From the NCBI RefSeq assembly GCF_900105675.1, contig NZ_LT629786.1, positions 5,704,001 through 5,768,000 of the forward strand: 64,000 bases of DNA, written 5' to 3'. The notes beneath the pieces are model-generated. The model did no database searches, was not told the DNA's origin, and saw nothing but the letters and a program-made list of their open reading frames with translations. Position 1 is the stretch's first letter. The number at the start of each line of letters is the position of its first letter. Made by a program: the position numbers and the translations under genes. Positions 51,151 through 61,797 of this stretch are shown here, one piece after another. Source of the stretch: Pseudomonas synxantha (GTDB lineage Bacteria > Pseudomonadota > Gammaproteobacteria > Pseudomonadales > Pseudomonadaceae).

Positions 51151-51897
51151 ATGTGCCTGATTGTTTTCGCCTGGCGACCGGGCCATGCCCAACCGCTGAT
51201 CGTCGCGGCCAACCGCGATGAGTTCTACGCCCGCCCCAGCCTGGCGCTGGCCCAATGGCCGGATGCGCCACAGATCTATGCCGGCCGCGATCAGGAAGCC
51301 GGTGGCACCTGGCTTGGAGTCAACGCTGATGGGCGCTTTGCTGCGTTGACCAATATTCGCGACCCGCACCAGCCACCGGCGCGCAAGTCCCGTGGTGAAT
51401 TGGTTGCGCGTTTTCTCAGCGGTTCGCTGCCCATTGACGATTATTTAGCCGACGTTAACGGACGCTCGATTGAATATGCCGGGTTTAACCTGTTGGTTGG
51501 CACGCGGGATGAGCTGTGGCATTACAACGCCAATGACACCCAGCCCACATTGCTGGCGCCGGGGATCTATGGGCTATCCAATGCCGGGCTGAATACCCCG
51601 TGGCCGAAGCTGGTCAAGGCCAAGGCGGCGTTGAGCGCAGTGCTGGAGAATCCGCAGCCGGAGGCGTTACTGGAGATTCTGAGCGATCCGCAGACGGCGT
51701 CATTTGCTGACCTCCCCGATACCGGTGTGGGGTTGGCTACTGAGAGTCTGCTGTCGAGTGTGTTTATCGCCAGCCCCAGTTATGGGACACGGGCGAGTAC
51801 GGCGCTGATTGTGAATGCCGATGGAAGGCGAAAGATGGTGGAGCGTAGTTTTGGGCCGCACGGCGGGCGACTAGGTGAGGTCGAACTCAATTTTTAA
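51151..51897 (+). CDS. NRDE (TANGO2-like) family protein
   Basis: A 248-residue protein with Cys2 at an exposed N-terminus (MCLIVFAWRP) and the hallmark NRDE at residues 21-24 (VAANRDEFYARPS), then GGTWLGVNADGRFAALTN and LSNAGLNTPWPKL. It belongs to the NRDE/TANGO2 family, an Ntn-hydrolase-like fold of uncertain role. AAGGGA precedes the start. The 217 bases back to the lgt start hold no feature I recognise and must include both promoters. Confidence 0.88.
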   Translation: MCLIVFAWRPGHAQPLIVAANRDEFYARPSLALAQWPDAPQIYAGRDQEAGGTWLGVNADGRFAALTNIRDPHQPPARKSRGELVARFLSGSLPIDDYLADVNGRSIEYAGFNLLVGTRDELWHYNANDTQPTLLAPGIYGLSNAGLNTPWPKLVKAKAALSAVLENPQPEALLEILSDPQTASFADLPDTGVGLATESLLSSVFIASPSYGTRASTALIVNADGRRKMVERSFGPHGGRLGEVELNF

Positions 51898-51912
51898 CCA
51901 CACCCCAAAACC

Positions 51913-52005
51913 AATGTGGGAGGGGGCTTGCTCCCGATAGCGGTGGGTCAGTACCAGATATTCTGGCTGACACCCTGCAATCGGGAGCGAGCCCCCTCCC
52001 ACATT
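51913..52005. repeat. REPIN (inverted REP doublet)
   Basis: Arms AATGTGGGAGGGGGCTTGCT and AGCCCCCTCCCACATT; the right arm has one change (GGGAGCGAGCC). Loop inverted repeat GTCAG/CTGAC is present. It separates the convergent NRDE and ptsP genes. Confidence 0.93.
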
Positions 52006-52022
52006 TTGTTCAGTGCCAGCCT

Positions 52023-54302
52023 TTAGAGAGTTTTCGCCGAAGCCGGGTTGATCATCCGGGTCAGCCCCAGGTTCTTCAGCGCCAATTGCAGCGAGCTGTG
52101 GATAACTTGCGGATTGTCGATGGTCATCAACTCGGCGAGTAAATCCTTGGCCATGCCCAATTCAACCTGGCGCAGCATCCACTTCACTTTCGGCAAGTTG
52201 GTGGCGTTCATCGACAGGCTGTCAAAGCCCATTGCCATCAACAGCACCGCCGCCGCCGGATCGCCGGCCATCTCGCCGCAGATGCTCACCGGCTTGCCCT
52301 CGGCATGGGCGTCGCGCACCACGTGTTGCAGAGCTTGCAGCACCGCCGGGTGCAGGTAGTCGTAGAGGTCGGCCACCCGTGGGTTGTTACGGTCCACGGC
52401 CAGCAGGTACTGGGTCAGGTCGTTGGAGCCCACCGAGAGGAAGTCCACCTGCCGCGCCAGCTCCTTGGCCTGGTACACCGCCGCGGGGATCTCGATCATC
52501 ACGCCAATCGGCGGCATCGGCACGTCGGCGCCTTCATCACGCACTTCGCCCCAGGCCCGGTGGATCAGGTGCAGGGCCTCTTCCAGCTCATGGGTGCCGG
52601 AGATCATCGGCAGCAGGATACGCAGGTTGTTCAAACCCTCGCTGGCCTTGAGCATGGCGCGGGTCTGGACGAGGAAGATTTCAGGATGGTCGAGGGTGAC
52701 GCGGATGCCACGCCAGCCAAGGAAGGGGTTGTCTTCCTTGATCGGGAAATACGACAGTGACTTGTCGCCGCCAATGTCCAGGCTGCGCATCGTCACCGGC
52801 AGCGGGTGGAAGGCCTGAAGTTGCTCGCGATAAATCGCCAGCTGCTCCTTCTCACTCGGAAAACGCTGGTTGATCATGAACGGCACTTCGGTGCGATACA
52901 GCCCTACTCCTTCGGCGCCACGTTGCTGGGCACGTGCTACATCCGCCAGCAGGCCGGTGTTGACCAGCAGCGGTACACGGTGGCCGTCGAGGGTGACGCA
53001 CGGCAGCTCGCGCAACGAGTCGAGGCCCTGTGCCAGCTGCTTCTCTTCTTCCACCACTTCGGCGTATTGCTTGCGCAGCACATCGCTGGGGTTGGTAAAC
53101 ACCTCACCGCGATGCCCGTCGACGATCATGTCGATGCCGTCGACCTTGGAATACGGCAGGTCCACCAGGCCCATCACCGTCGGAATGCCCATGGCCCGGG
53201 CCAGGATCGCGACGTGGGAGTTACCCGAGCCCAGTACCGAGACCAGGCCCACCAGCTTGCCCTCAGGCACTTCACCGAGCTGGGTGGCCGTCAATTCTTC
53301 ACTGACCAGGATGGTGTTGTCGGGGAAGACCATGTTGGTGCTGCGGTCTTCCTGCAGGTATGCCAACAAACGGCGGCCGAGGTCGCGCACATCCGAAGCC
53401 CGCTCGCGCAGGTAGGCGTCGTCCATCATTTCGAAGCGGTTGACGTGGTCGGTGACCACCTGGCGCAACGCGCCCTGGGCCCACTGGCCGGTCTTGATCA
53501 CGGTCTTGACTTCGTTACCCAGGGACGCGTCGTCGAGCATCATCTGGTACACGTCGAACAGCGCACGCTCTTCGGGGCGCAGCTGGGTGGCCAGCTTGTT
53601 CGACAGGTTGCGCATGTCGGCGCGCACGCCTTCGAGGGCAGTTTTGAACAGTTTGATTTCAGCGTCGATGTCATCGACGCTCTTGTCCGGCACCACGTCG
53701 AGGTCGGCCGGCGGCAGCATGACCACCGCCTTGCCCACCGCAGCCCCAGGCGAGCCCGGTACGCCGACGAACTTGGCTTCCTGGATGCCCTTGCCCTGGC
53801 GCCCCAGGCCGCGAATCGAACCGGTGGCCTCGGCGTGGGCGATAACCCCGGCGAGTTGCGCGCTCATGGTCACGAGGAAGGCTTCTTCACCTTCGTCGAA
53901 CTGGCGGCGTTCTTTTTGCTGGATGACCAACACGCCGACTACGCGGCGGTGGTGGATGATCGGCGCGCCGAGGAACGAGGCGTAGCGCTCTTCGCCGGTT
54001 TCGGCAAAGTAGCGATAACGCGGGTGGTCGGCCGCATGTTCGAGGTTCAGGGGTTCTTCACGCGTCCCCACCAGGCCCACCAGACCTTCATTGGGCGCCA
54101 TGCTGACCTTGCCGATGGAGCGCTTGTTCAAGCCCTCCGTGGCCATCAGCACAAAACGGTTGGTCTCTGGGTCCAGCAGGTAAACCGAGCAGACCTGGCT
54201 GCCCATGGCTTCCTTGACGCGCAACACAATAATCCCCAACGCCGCCTTGAGATCCTTGGCGGAGTTAACTTCCTGGACGATCTTGCGCAGCGTATTGAGC
54301 AT
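52023..54302 (-). CDS. ptsP: Phosphoenolpyruvate-protein phosphotransferase PtsP (EI-Ntr)
   Basis: A 759-residue enzyme I of the nitrogen-related phosphotransferase system, which phosphorylates NPr with phosphoenolpyruvate. A GAF domain fills residues about 15-160 (EAMGSQVCSVYLLDPETNRFVLMATEGLN). The phospho-histidine is in LGSGNSHVAILARAMGIPTVMG, and the PEP-binding barrel contains GVGLYRTEVPFM, RSLDIGGDKSL and VGSNDLTQYLLAVDRNN. The C-terminus has KPVSICGEMAGDP. It starts 22 bases after rppH, forming the common rppH-ptsP pair. Confidence 0.97.
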   Translation of the reverse strand: MLNTLRKIVQEVNSAKDLKAALGIIVLRVKEAMGSQVCSVYLLDPETNRFVLMATEGLNKRSIGKVSMAPNEGLVGLVGTREEPLNLEHAADHPRYRYFAETGEERYASFLGAPIIHHRRVVGVLVIQQKERRQFDEGEEAFLVTMSAQLAGVIAHAEATGSIRGLGRQGKGIQEAKFVGVPGSPGAAVGKAVVMLPPADLDVVPDKSVDDIDAEIKLFKTALEGVRADMRNLSNKLATQLRPEERALFDVYQMMLDDASLGNEVKTVIKTGQWAQGALRQVVTDHVNRFEMMDDAYLRERASDVRDLGRRLLAYLQEDRSTNMVFPDNTILVSEELTATQLGEVPEGKLVGLVSVLGSGNSHVAILARAMGIPTVMGLVDLPYSKVDGIDMIVDGHRGEVFTNPSDVLRKQYAEVVEEEKQLAQGLDSLRELPCVTLDGHRVPLLVNTGLLADVARAQQRGAEGVGLYRTEVPFMINQRFPSEKEQLAIYREQLQAFHPLPVTMRSLDIGGDKSLSYFPIKEDNPFLGWRGIRVTLDHPEIFLVQTRAMLKASEGLNNLRILLPMISGTHELEEALHLIHRAWGEVRDEGADVPMPPIGVMIEIPAAVYQAKELARQVDFLSVGSNDLTQYLLAVDRNNPRVADLYDYLHPAVLQALQHVVRDAHAEGKPVSICGEMAGDPAAAVLLMAMGFDSLSMNATNLPKVKWMLRQVELGMAKDLLAELMTIDNPQVIHSSLQLALKNLGLTRMINPASAKTL

Positions 54303-54324
54303 GGCTCGGGGTCGAACTCCGTCG

Positions 54325-54804
54325 TCAGTCGCGCGCTAAAAGGCGCGGGGCAAGCTCTTTGAGAGCGCGACGATAAACCTCGCGCTTGAATGTCACCACC
54401 TGGCCCAACGGGTACCAATAGCTGACCCAGCGCCAGCCATCGAACTCCGGTTTACCGGTCAAATCCATCCGCACCCGCTGCTCATTGGAGATCAGGCGCA
54501 GAAGAAACCATTTTTGCTTCTGGCCGATGCACAGCGGTTGGCTGTGGGTACGCACCAGGCGTTGCGGCAAACGATAACGCAACCAGCCACGGGTACAGGC
54601 CAGAATCTGTACATCTTCACGCTCAAGGCCGACTTCTTCGTTCAACTCACGGTACAAGGCGTCTTCAGGGGTTTCGTCGGGGTTGATTCCACCTTGAGGA
54701 AACTGCCAGGCATCTTGGTTGATTCGGCGAGCCCATAGCACCTGTCCGGCATCATTCGTAAGAATAATCCCGACATTAGGACGGAAACCATCGGGGTCGA
54801 TCAC
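54325..54804 (-). CDS. rppH: RNA pyrophosphohydrolase RppH
   Basis: A 159-residue Nudix hydrolase that removes pyrophosphate from 5'-triphosphorylated RNA and triggers decay. The Nudix box GX5EX7REUXEEXGU is at residues 38-60 ([20 protein letters not shown], then VGL). The start is GTG at 54804 ([13 protein letters not shown] follows), with GAGG upstream; a longer frame to 54864 has no family support. It lies upstream of ptsP and divergent from the HAD gene. Confidence 0.95.
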   Translation of the reverse strand: MIDPDGFRPNVGIILTNDAGQVLWARRINQDAWQFPQGGINPDETPEDALYRELNEEVGLEREDVQILACTRGWLRYRLPQRLVRTHSQPLCIGQKQKWFLLRLISNEQRVRMDLTGKPEFDGWRWVSYWYPLGQVVTFKREVYRRALKELAPRLLARD

Positions 54805-54947
54805 GGCAACAACCTCGCAAACGCATGTCGCCGCATTGTTCCACAAAGGTTGTTCCAGCGGCAACGAGGCTTCTTACCTTATGTGCACTCTTGTGAAAAG
54901 ACCGTATTCTGGACGCCTTTTTACAGACTTTTCAGCGAGTAATTGCA

Positions 54948-55604
54948 ATGCGCCTGGCTTTATTCGACTTGGACAACACGCTCCTGGGTGGTGACAGCGA
55001 TCACGCCTGGGGTGATTACCTGTGTGAGCGCGGGTTTCTCGACCCGATCGCCTACAAGGCCCGCAACGATGCGTTCTACCAGGACTACCTGGCCGGCACG
55101 CTGGATAATGCCGCCTACCTGAACTTTTGCCTGGAAATCCTCGGCCGCACCGAAATGGCCCAGTTGGACGAATGGCACAACGACTATATGCGCGACTGCA
55201 TCGAGCCGATCATGCTGCCCAAGGCGGTGGAACTGCTGGCCAAACACCGCGCCGCGGGCGACAAGCTGGTAATCATCACCGCCACCAACCGTTTCGTCAC
55301 TGCGCCAATTGCCGCACGGCTGGGCGTCGAGACCCTGATCGCCACAGAATGCGAAATGCTGGACGGCCGCTATACCGGGCGCAGCACCGATGTGCCGTGC
55401 TTTCGCGAAGGCAAGGTGACGCGCCTGAACCGTTGGCTGGAGGAGACCGGGTATAGCCTGGAAGACAGCTATTTCTATAGCGACTCGATGAATGACTTAC
55501 CGTTGCTGGAGCAGGTGACGCATCCGGTGGCGGTGGATCCGGATCCGAATTTGCGCGCTGAAGCCCAGAAGCGCGGTTGGCCGGTGATTACGCTGCGTAG
55601 CTGA
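54948..55604 (+). CDS. HAD-IB family phosphatase, SerB-like
   Basis: A 218-residue haloacid-dehalogenase hydrolase. Motif I is [16 protein letters not shown] (nucleophile D7, D9), motif II is [21 protein letters not shown], the lysine is in [12 protein letters not shown] and motif III is [16 protein letters not shown]. The subfamily is IB, related to phosphoserine phosphatase; similar proteins include histidinol phosphatase-like enzymes, so the substrate is open. It is divergent from rppH, 143 bases apart. Confidence 0.88.
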   Translation: MRLALFDLDNTLLGGDSDHAWGDYLCERGFLDPIAYKARNDAFYQDYLAGTLDNAAYLNFCLEILGRTEMAQLDEWHNDYMRDCIEPIMLPKAVELLAKHRAAGDKLVIITATNRFVTAPIAARLGVETLIATECEMLDGRYTGRSTDVPCFREGKVTRLNRWLEETGYSLEDSYFYSDSMNDLPLLEQVTHPVAVDPDPNLRAEAQKRGWPVITLRS

Positions 55605-55610
55605 TGACCC

Positions 55611-55696
55611 TATCGGGGGCAAGCTCCCTCCCACACTTGACCGAGTTCCAACATGAGAATGTGGTCAAAAATGTGGGAGGGGGCTTGCCCCCGATG
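55611..55696. repeat. REP doublet with a TTGACC...GGTCAA spacer
   Basis: Outward units TATCGGGGGCAAGCTCCCTC and GTGGGAGGGGGCTTGCCCCC; the left unit has one transition (AAGCTCCC). The spacer TTGACCGAGTTCCAACATGA to GGTCAA is almost that of the copy at 45285. It lies between the convergent HAD and DUF2269 genes. Confidence 0.92.
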
Positions 55697-55717
55697 CAGT
55701 CGACGCGGTCTAAAGCC

Positions 55718-56131
55718 CTAAACCGGCTTGGCGCCCATGAGCCCCGCAATCGCCACAAACCCCACCAGACTGACCACCGCCAGCACCAGGGTGAAATTCA
55801 GGCTACCGCCCTCGCCTTTGCGCAGGCGATTAAGCCGCGCCACCAGCCAGAACCAGGCCAGCGCCGCTACGGTGTAGAGGATGCTGGAACCCAGGATCCA
55901 GGTTTGCCCCAACGGCCAGCCGAGCAGGTGCACCAGCCACCAGCCGGTGAACGGCATGCTGATCAGGCAAATGCCCATCAACAGCCAGACGAACGCCCAC
56001 GGGCGTTGCACAGTAACAGCAGGGCCCGCGCTGCGCTTACGCCAGGCCAATACGGCCAGGCCGAGGCCACTGAGCAGCAGCAACACGGTGGCGGTGATGT
56101 GGATAACCTTGAGGGTGGTCAGCGTTTCCAT
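55718..56131 (-). CDS. DUF2269-type small membrane protein
   Basis: A 137-residue protein with four hydrophobic helices (about 5-28, 45-68, 78-98 and 112-132) and conserved-looking KVIHITATVLLLLSGLGLA and FTGWWLVHLLGWPL. It resembles the DUF2269 family of integral membrane proteins of unknown function. AAGGA precedes the ATG. It lies 41 bases downstream of ilvA and may be read with it. Confidence 0.7.
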   Translation of the reverse strand: METLTTLKVIHITATVLLLLSGLGLAVLAWRKRSAGPAVTVQRPWAFVWLLMGICLISMPFTGWWLVHLLGWPLGQTWILGSSILYTVAALAWFWLVARLNRLRKGEGGSLNFTLVLAVVSLVGFVAIAGLMGAKPV

Positions 56132-56172
56132 GGTCTCGATTCCTTTAAAGGCCGCTCAGTCAGCGTAGTCGC

Positions 56173-57687
<1,515 letters not shown>

Positions 57688-57824
57688 CGGCAGGCATCTA
57701 CTTCACGGGTTGGGCAGGACCAGGGAGTCTAACCCGGCTTTTGGCCAGGCGACCACACGAATCCCGAGGTTTTGTTGGGTTATACTCGCCGCCCTCGATA
57801 ATCCCCGCCCGTTCCGGAGCCCGC

Positions 57825-58496
57825 ATGACCCAGGATCAACTCAAACAGGCAGTGGCCCAGGCCGCTGTCGATTTAATCCTTCCTAAACTCGACGACAAGA
57901 GCATCGTCGGTGTCGGCACCGGTTCCACCGCCAACTGCTTTATCGACGCACTGGCCCAGCACAAGGGCGCGTTCGACGGCGCAGTCGCCAGCTCCGAAGC
58001 CACCGCTGCACGTCTTAAAGGCCATGGCATTCCGGTGTACGAGCTCAACACCGTGAGCGACCTGGAGTTCTACGTCGACGGCGCCGATGAAAGCGACGAA
58101 CACCTGAACCTGATCAAGGGCGGCGGCGCAGCCCTGACCCGCGAAAAGATCGTCGCAGCCGTAGCCAAGACCTTCATCTGCATCGCCGATGCCAGCAAAC
58201 TGGTGCCGGTGCTCGGCGCATTCCCGTTGCCGGTGGAAGTCATCCCCATGGCCCGCAGCCATGTGGCCCGCGAGCTGGTGAAGTTGGGCGGCGACCCGGT
58301 GTACCGCGAAGGGGTGTTGACCGACAACGGCAACATCATCATCGATGTGTTCAATATGCAGATCACCAACCCCGTTGAGCTGGAGACGCAGATCAACGCA
58401 ATCGTGGGCGTGGTCACCAACGGCCTGTTCGCGGCGCGCCCGGCCGATGTGTTGCTGCTGGGCACCCCGGAAGGCGTGAAAACCCTCAAGGCTTAA
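57825..58496 (+). CDS. rpiA: Ribose-5-phosphate isomerase A
   Basis: A 223-residue enzyme interconverting ribose 5-phosphate and ribulose 5-phosphate. Motifs are [60 protein letters not shown] with the catalytic acids and lysine, and [10 protein letters not shown]. The start MTQDQLKQ at 57825 has CCGGAG upstream and replaces a longer frame. A TATACT hexamer at 57781-57786 may be its -10. Confidence 0.97.
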   Translation: MTQDQLKQAVAQAAVDLILPKLDDKSIVGVGTGSTANCFIDALAQHKGAFDGAVASSEATAARLKGHGIPVYELNTVSDLEFYVDGADESDEHLNLIKGGGAALTREKIVAAVAKTFICIADASKLVPVLGAFPLPVEVIPMARSHVARELVKLGGDPVYREGVLTDNGNIIIDVFNMQITNPVELETQINAIVGVVTNGLFAARPADVLLLGTPEGVKTLKA

Positions 58497-58500
58497 CAAC

Positions 58501-58589
58501 TGTGGGAGGGGGCTTGCTCCCGATGGCAGTGTGTCAGGCAGCTAATCTGTAGCTGACACTCCGCTATCGGGAGCAAGCCCCCTCCCACA
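58501..58589. repeat. REPIN (inverted REP doublet)
   Basis: Arms TGTGGGAGGGGGCTTGCTCC and complement, loop with AGCTAATCTGTAGCT. It starts four bases after the rpiA stop and lies between two genes on the same strand (rpiA and the autotransporter), about 230 bases before the latter. That 230-base gap shows no other clear element. Confidence 0.94.
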
Positions 58590-58820
58590 TTTGAGAGCCC
58601 TCGCTGTAACAAAAACGCTACCTTTCGCAGCACTCCTCGCCAAAACCGTGCGCTCTGTCACGGCATCCCCTGCCCCGCCTGGTATCCAATCCGTTACAAA
58701 TTACAGCCACGCGACCCACGCGTTTAACAATGCGCCAATTTGCAGCCGCCCACGGAATGAGGCGCGCATTGTGCAAAGGGTCTGGGCTTTGAACATTCCC
58801 ATCACCTCAAGGAAGACCTT

Positions 58821-60767
58821 GTGATAAAGCCCCTAGCCCTCGCCATCAGCGTTGCCGGTGCCCTGCTGTCCGCGCAAGCCCAAGCCTACGATTACGGCCA
58901 GCACGCCAACACCACCCTGGAAAAACTGATCAATGACTACCCCGGTCGTTATCGCGGTACGGCCAATTTTGCCGGCGCTGCGGATTGGATGCAGAGCCAG
59001 ATGGGCACGGCCTATTCCATCAGCCGCCAGGACTTCACTTGGAACAACGGCAGCCGCGCTTCGCAAAACGTGGTTGCCTACGCCGCCGGCACCAAGCCGC
59101 AGTACGTGGTGTTTGGCGCACATTTCGACACCTATTTTGGTCGCCCGACCCTGCAAGGCCTGGACGACAATGGCTCCGGTGCCAGCGTGTTGACCGAGGT
59201 AGCCAAAAACCTCGGCGGCCTGCAACTGGAAAATGGCCTGCAAATAGTCGGCTTCGGCGCCGAAGAAGAGGGCTTACGCGGCTCCCGCGCCTTTGTCGAC
59301 TCGCTCAGCACCAGCCAGCGCGCCAATATGCTGGCGATGATCAACCTCGACAGCTTGATCACCGGCGACATGATGTACGCCCACGCCGGTCAGAACAGCA
59401 CCGCCAACCCGGCCTTGGCGTCATTGCGCGAGCACACCTTCCAGATCGCCAAGGAGTTGAACATCCCGCTGTTCACCAACCCCGGCCTGGACCCGCAATA
59501 CCCTCAGGGTACCGGCTGTTGCAGCGATGGCGAGGCGTTTGAACCGCTGAACATCCCGATCCTTTATGTCGAAGCCACTAACTGGGAACTGGGCGACCTG
59601 GACGGCTACACCCAGACCGATAACCCGAAAATCCCCGGTGGCTCGACCTGGCACGACCCGAACGAAGACAACAAGGCCGTGCTCACCGATGCCTTCGGCC
59701 AAGCGCGCATCGAGCAGCGCCTGCGTGACTATTCACGCCTGCTCAGCCGCCTGGTGCTGGAGTTGACCAACGCCGACCTGATGGCCTCAACGGCGTCCGG
59801 CGGCGCGGTCGCACGCAATATGCAAGACAACCTGCAGCGCCAGCATCAGGCCATGGTGCGCTTGCATGATCGCCGCTGGCTGACCCTGCAGGCTGCCAGC
59901 CGGGAGGTGGGCAGCTTTGATGGCGAAATCGGCGTGGATGGCGAATACAACCCGGACAGTGGCTTCGACAGCGCCCCCAACCCCGAAGCCCGGCGCCTGG
60001 GCCTGCATGCCCTCGGCGACTACCAACTGACCTCGAGCCTGAATATCGGCGCCAGCCTGAGCTACCTCAATGGCCGCGACAAACTCGAGCATCGCGGCAA
60101 ACTGGACAGTGACACCTGGCAGGCAGCCGTCTATGCGCTGCTCAACGATGGCGGACCAAGCTGGCTGGCCGGTGACCTGAGCGTCGGCCGCACGCGCTTC
60201 GAATCCAAGCGCAACCTGGTGATCCAGGCCAGTGGCGGGCCGATCCTGCTCGATCAGCAACTGAGCGGCGAGACCGACGCTCTGGCATTGGGCGCACGGG
60301 TCCTTGGCGGCTATGACTTTGATTTCGGTGCCTTAAAGAGCGGGCCGTTCGCCGGCCTGGACTACAGCCATTACCGCATCGACAAATTCCACGAAAAACA
60401 GAACCTGCGCACGGCCCTGGAGTACGAAGAACAGTCTTTCGACTCCCTGGAAGCCAGCCTCGGCTGGCGCGTGCGTGGCGCGGTCGCCCTGCCCTACGGC
60501 CTGAGCCTGCTACCTTATGGCGACATCGCCTGGGTCAAGGAATTGGCCGACGGTCGCCTCGACGACCTGCAACTGAGCGCACGTGCCGATGGCCAAGCGC
60601 GCACCGCCAGGCTCGGTTCAGTGGACAAGAGCTTCGGCCGGGCGCAGATCGGCAGCCAATTGGCGATCACCCCGGAATTGGGCGTGTATGCCGAGGTCAA
60701 TAGCCGACTGGGGCATGCCGAAGGCAGCCAGACCGGCTATTCACTGGGCGTGCAATGGATGTTCTGA
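58821..60767 (+). CDS. aaaA: AaaA-type M28 aminopeptidase autotransporter
   Basis: A 648-residue surface protein starting with GTG (AAGGA upstream). A signal peptide (residues 1-22, AQA-YD) is followed by an M28 zinc exopeptidase domain (about 25-310): H101 and D103 in GAHFDTYF, D115 in LDDNGSG, E148/E149 in GAEEEGLRGS, and GTGCCSDGEAF. An autotransporter barrel of about 265 residues follows (from RRLGLHALGDYQL), ending in WMF with terminal Phe. Architecture and length match P. aeruginosa AaaA, an arginine-releasing aminopeptidase displayed on the outer membrane. The specificity here is inferred. Its stop abuts the next gene's stop exactly. Confidence 0.87.
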   Translation: MIKPLALAISVAGALLSAQAQAYDYGQHANTTLEKLINDYPGRYRGTANFAGAADWMQSQMGTAYSISRQDFTWNNGSRASQNVVAYAAGTKPQYVVFGAHFDTYFGRPTLQGLDDNGSGASVLTEVAKNLGGLQLENGLQIVGFGAEEEGLRGSRAFVDSLSTSQRANMLAMINLDSLITGDMMYAHAGQNSTANPALASLREHTFQIAKELNIPLFTNPGLDPQYPQGTGCCSDGEAFEPLNIPILYVEATNWELGDLDGYTQTDNPKIPGGSTWHDPNEDNKAVLTDAFGQARIEQRLRDYSRLLSRLVLELTNADLMASTASGGAVARNMQDNLQRQHQAMVRLHDRRWLTLQAASREVGSFDGEIGVDGEYNPDSGFDSAPNPEARRLGLHALGDYQLTSSLNIGASLSYLNGRDKLEHRGKLDSDTWQAAVYALLNDGGPSWLAGDLSVGRTRFESKRNLVIQASGGPILLDQQLSGETDALALGARVLGGYDFDFGALKSGPFAGLDYSHYRIDKFHEKQNLRTALEYEEQSFDSLEASLGWRVRGAVALPYGLSLLPYGDIAWVKELADGRLDDLQLSARADGQARTARLGSVDKSFGRAQIGSQLAITPELGVYAEVNSRLGHAEGSQTGYSLGVQWMF

Positions 60768-61676
60768 TCAGGGTTTCTTGAACACGTAGAACAGGTTCGG
60801 CTCGCTGACCATGTACAAGGTGCCATCGTCGTCCATGGCGATCCCTTCGGCCTGGGGCACGCGCTTGCTCAGGCCATGGCGCCCTTTAAGCAGCGACAGA
60901 CTGCTTAACGGGCGACCGTCGATATCCAGCTCCAACACCAGGAACGACTCATCCGACAGCGCCAGCAGATGCCCGCTGCGCTCGTCGTATTGCAGGCTCG
61001 ACAGGTCGCGTACAAACAACCCGGCATCGCGCTTGGGGTTGTTGATCACGTGCACCGAGTAGGTTTTTTCCGGCTTGAAATGGGGAAATCCGTGCACCTC
61101 GTAGATCAGCATCGGGTCACGCTCCTTGGCCACGAACAGGCGCTTGCCTACCGAGTCGTAGGCCAATCCTTCAAAACCCTTGTTGCCGCCAATATGTACG
61201 CCGAGGGTCATTTGCTCGGCGTCGGCGGCATCGAGAAATTGCGTGTCATCGTCCACGTGCACCTTGATCAGCCGCTGCTGGCGCTCATCGCTGATGACAT
61301 AGATGTTGTCGCTGATAAATTCCACCGCCTCGGCATCGCCAAAGCCCACCAGGGGAATGCGCCGCAGGATCTTGCCGTCCAGGGACAGCTCCACCAGCTC
61401 GGCGTTTTTATTGGTGACGGTAAACAGGCTTTTGCGCACCGGGTCGTAGGTGAGGGCCGAGACGTCGTCGTCGAGCCCTTCGATCACCTGGCCTTCGACG
61501 ATGACGCGATAGTCCGCCAGGCCAATCGCGCGCTCATCGGCGGGCTGGCGCCACACCTGCCAATTGAACCAGGCACGCTCGAACAGGCGGAACTGCTGCG
61601 CAACCACCCCGGCGGCAACCAGGGCAAGCAACAGCAGGATGAAGAAAGCAGGTTTGGGACGGGCAAGTCGACGCAT
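60768..61676 (-). CDS. SdiA-regulated-domain protein, paralogue 1
   Basis: A 302-residue protein with one N-terminal membrane anchor (FFILLLLALVAAGVVAQQF) and a periplasmic beta-propeller-like SdiA-regulated (YjiK) domain. Repeats are YDPVRKSLFTVTNKNAELVELSLDGKILRRIPL, FEGLAYDSVGKRLFVAKERDP and AEGIAMDDDGTLYMVSEPNLFYVF. The function is unknown; related proteins are proposed esterase-like or phytase-like propellers. It is paralogous to the next gene on the same strand, 121 bases away. Confidence 0.83.
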   Translation of the reverse strand: MRRLARPKPAFFILLLLALVAAGVVAQQFRLFERAWFNWQVWRQPADERAIGLADYRVIVEGQVIEGLDDDVSALTYDPVRKSLFTVTNKNAELVELSLDGKILRRIPLVGFGDAEAVEFISDNIYVISDERQQRLIKVHVDDDTQFLDAADAEQMTLGVHIGGNKGFEGLAYDSVGKRLFVAKERDPMLIYEVHGFPHFKPEKTYSVHVINNPKRDAGLFVRDLSSLQYDERSGHLLALSDESFLVLELDIDGRPLSSLSLLKGRHGLSKRVPQAEGIAMDDDGTLYMVSEPNLFYVFKKP

Positions 61677-61797
61677 TGGGGCGGGCTCAGAGAAAAAACT
61701 GGCGAATAGATATCAAGGTCGCCTGAATTTAAACTTAAACGCACCGGACTGTCTGGCGAATGCCGTTTATAAAGAAAAGTCTGACGTAATTCGTCAG

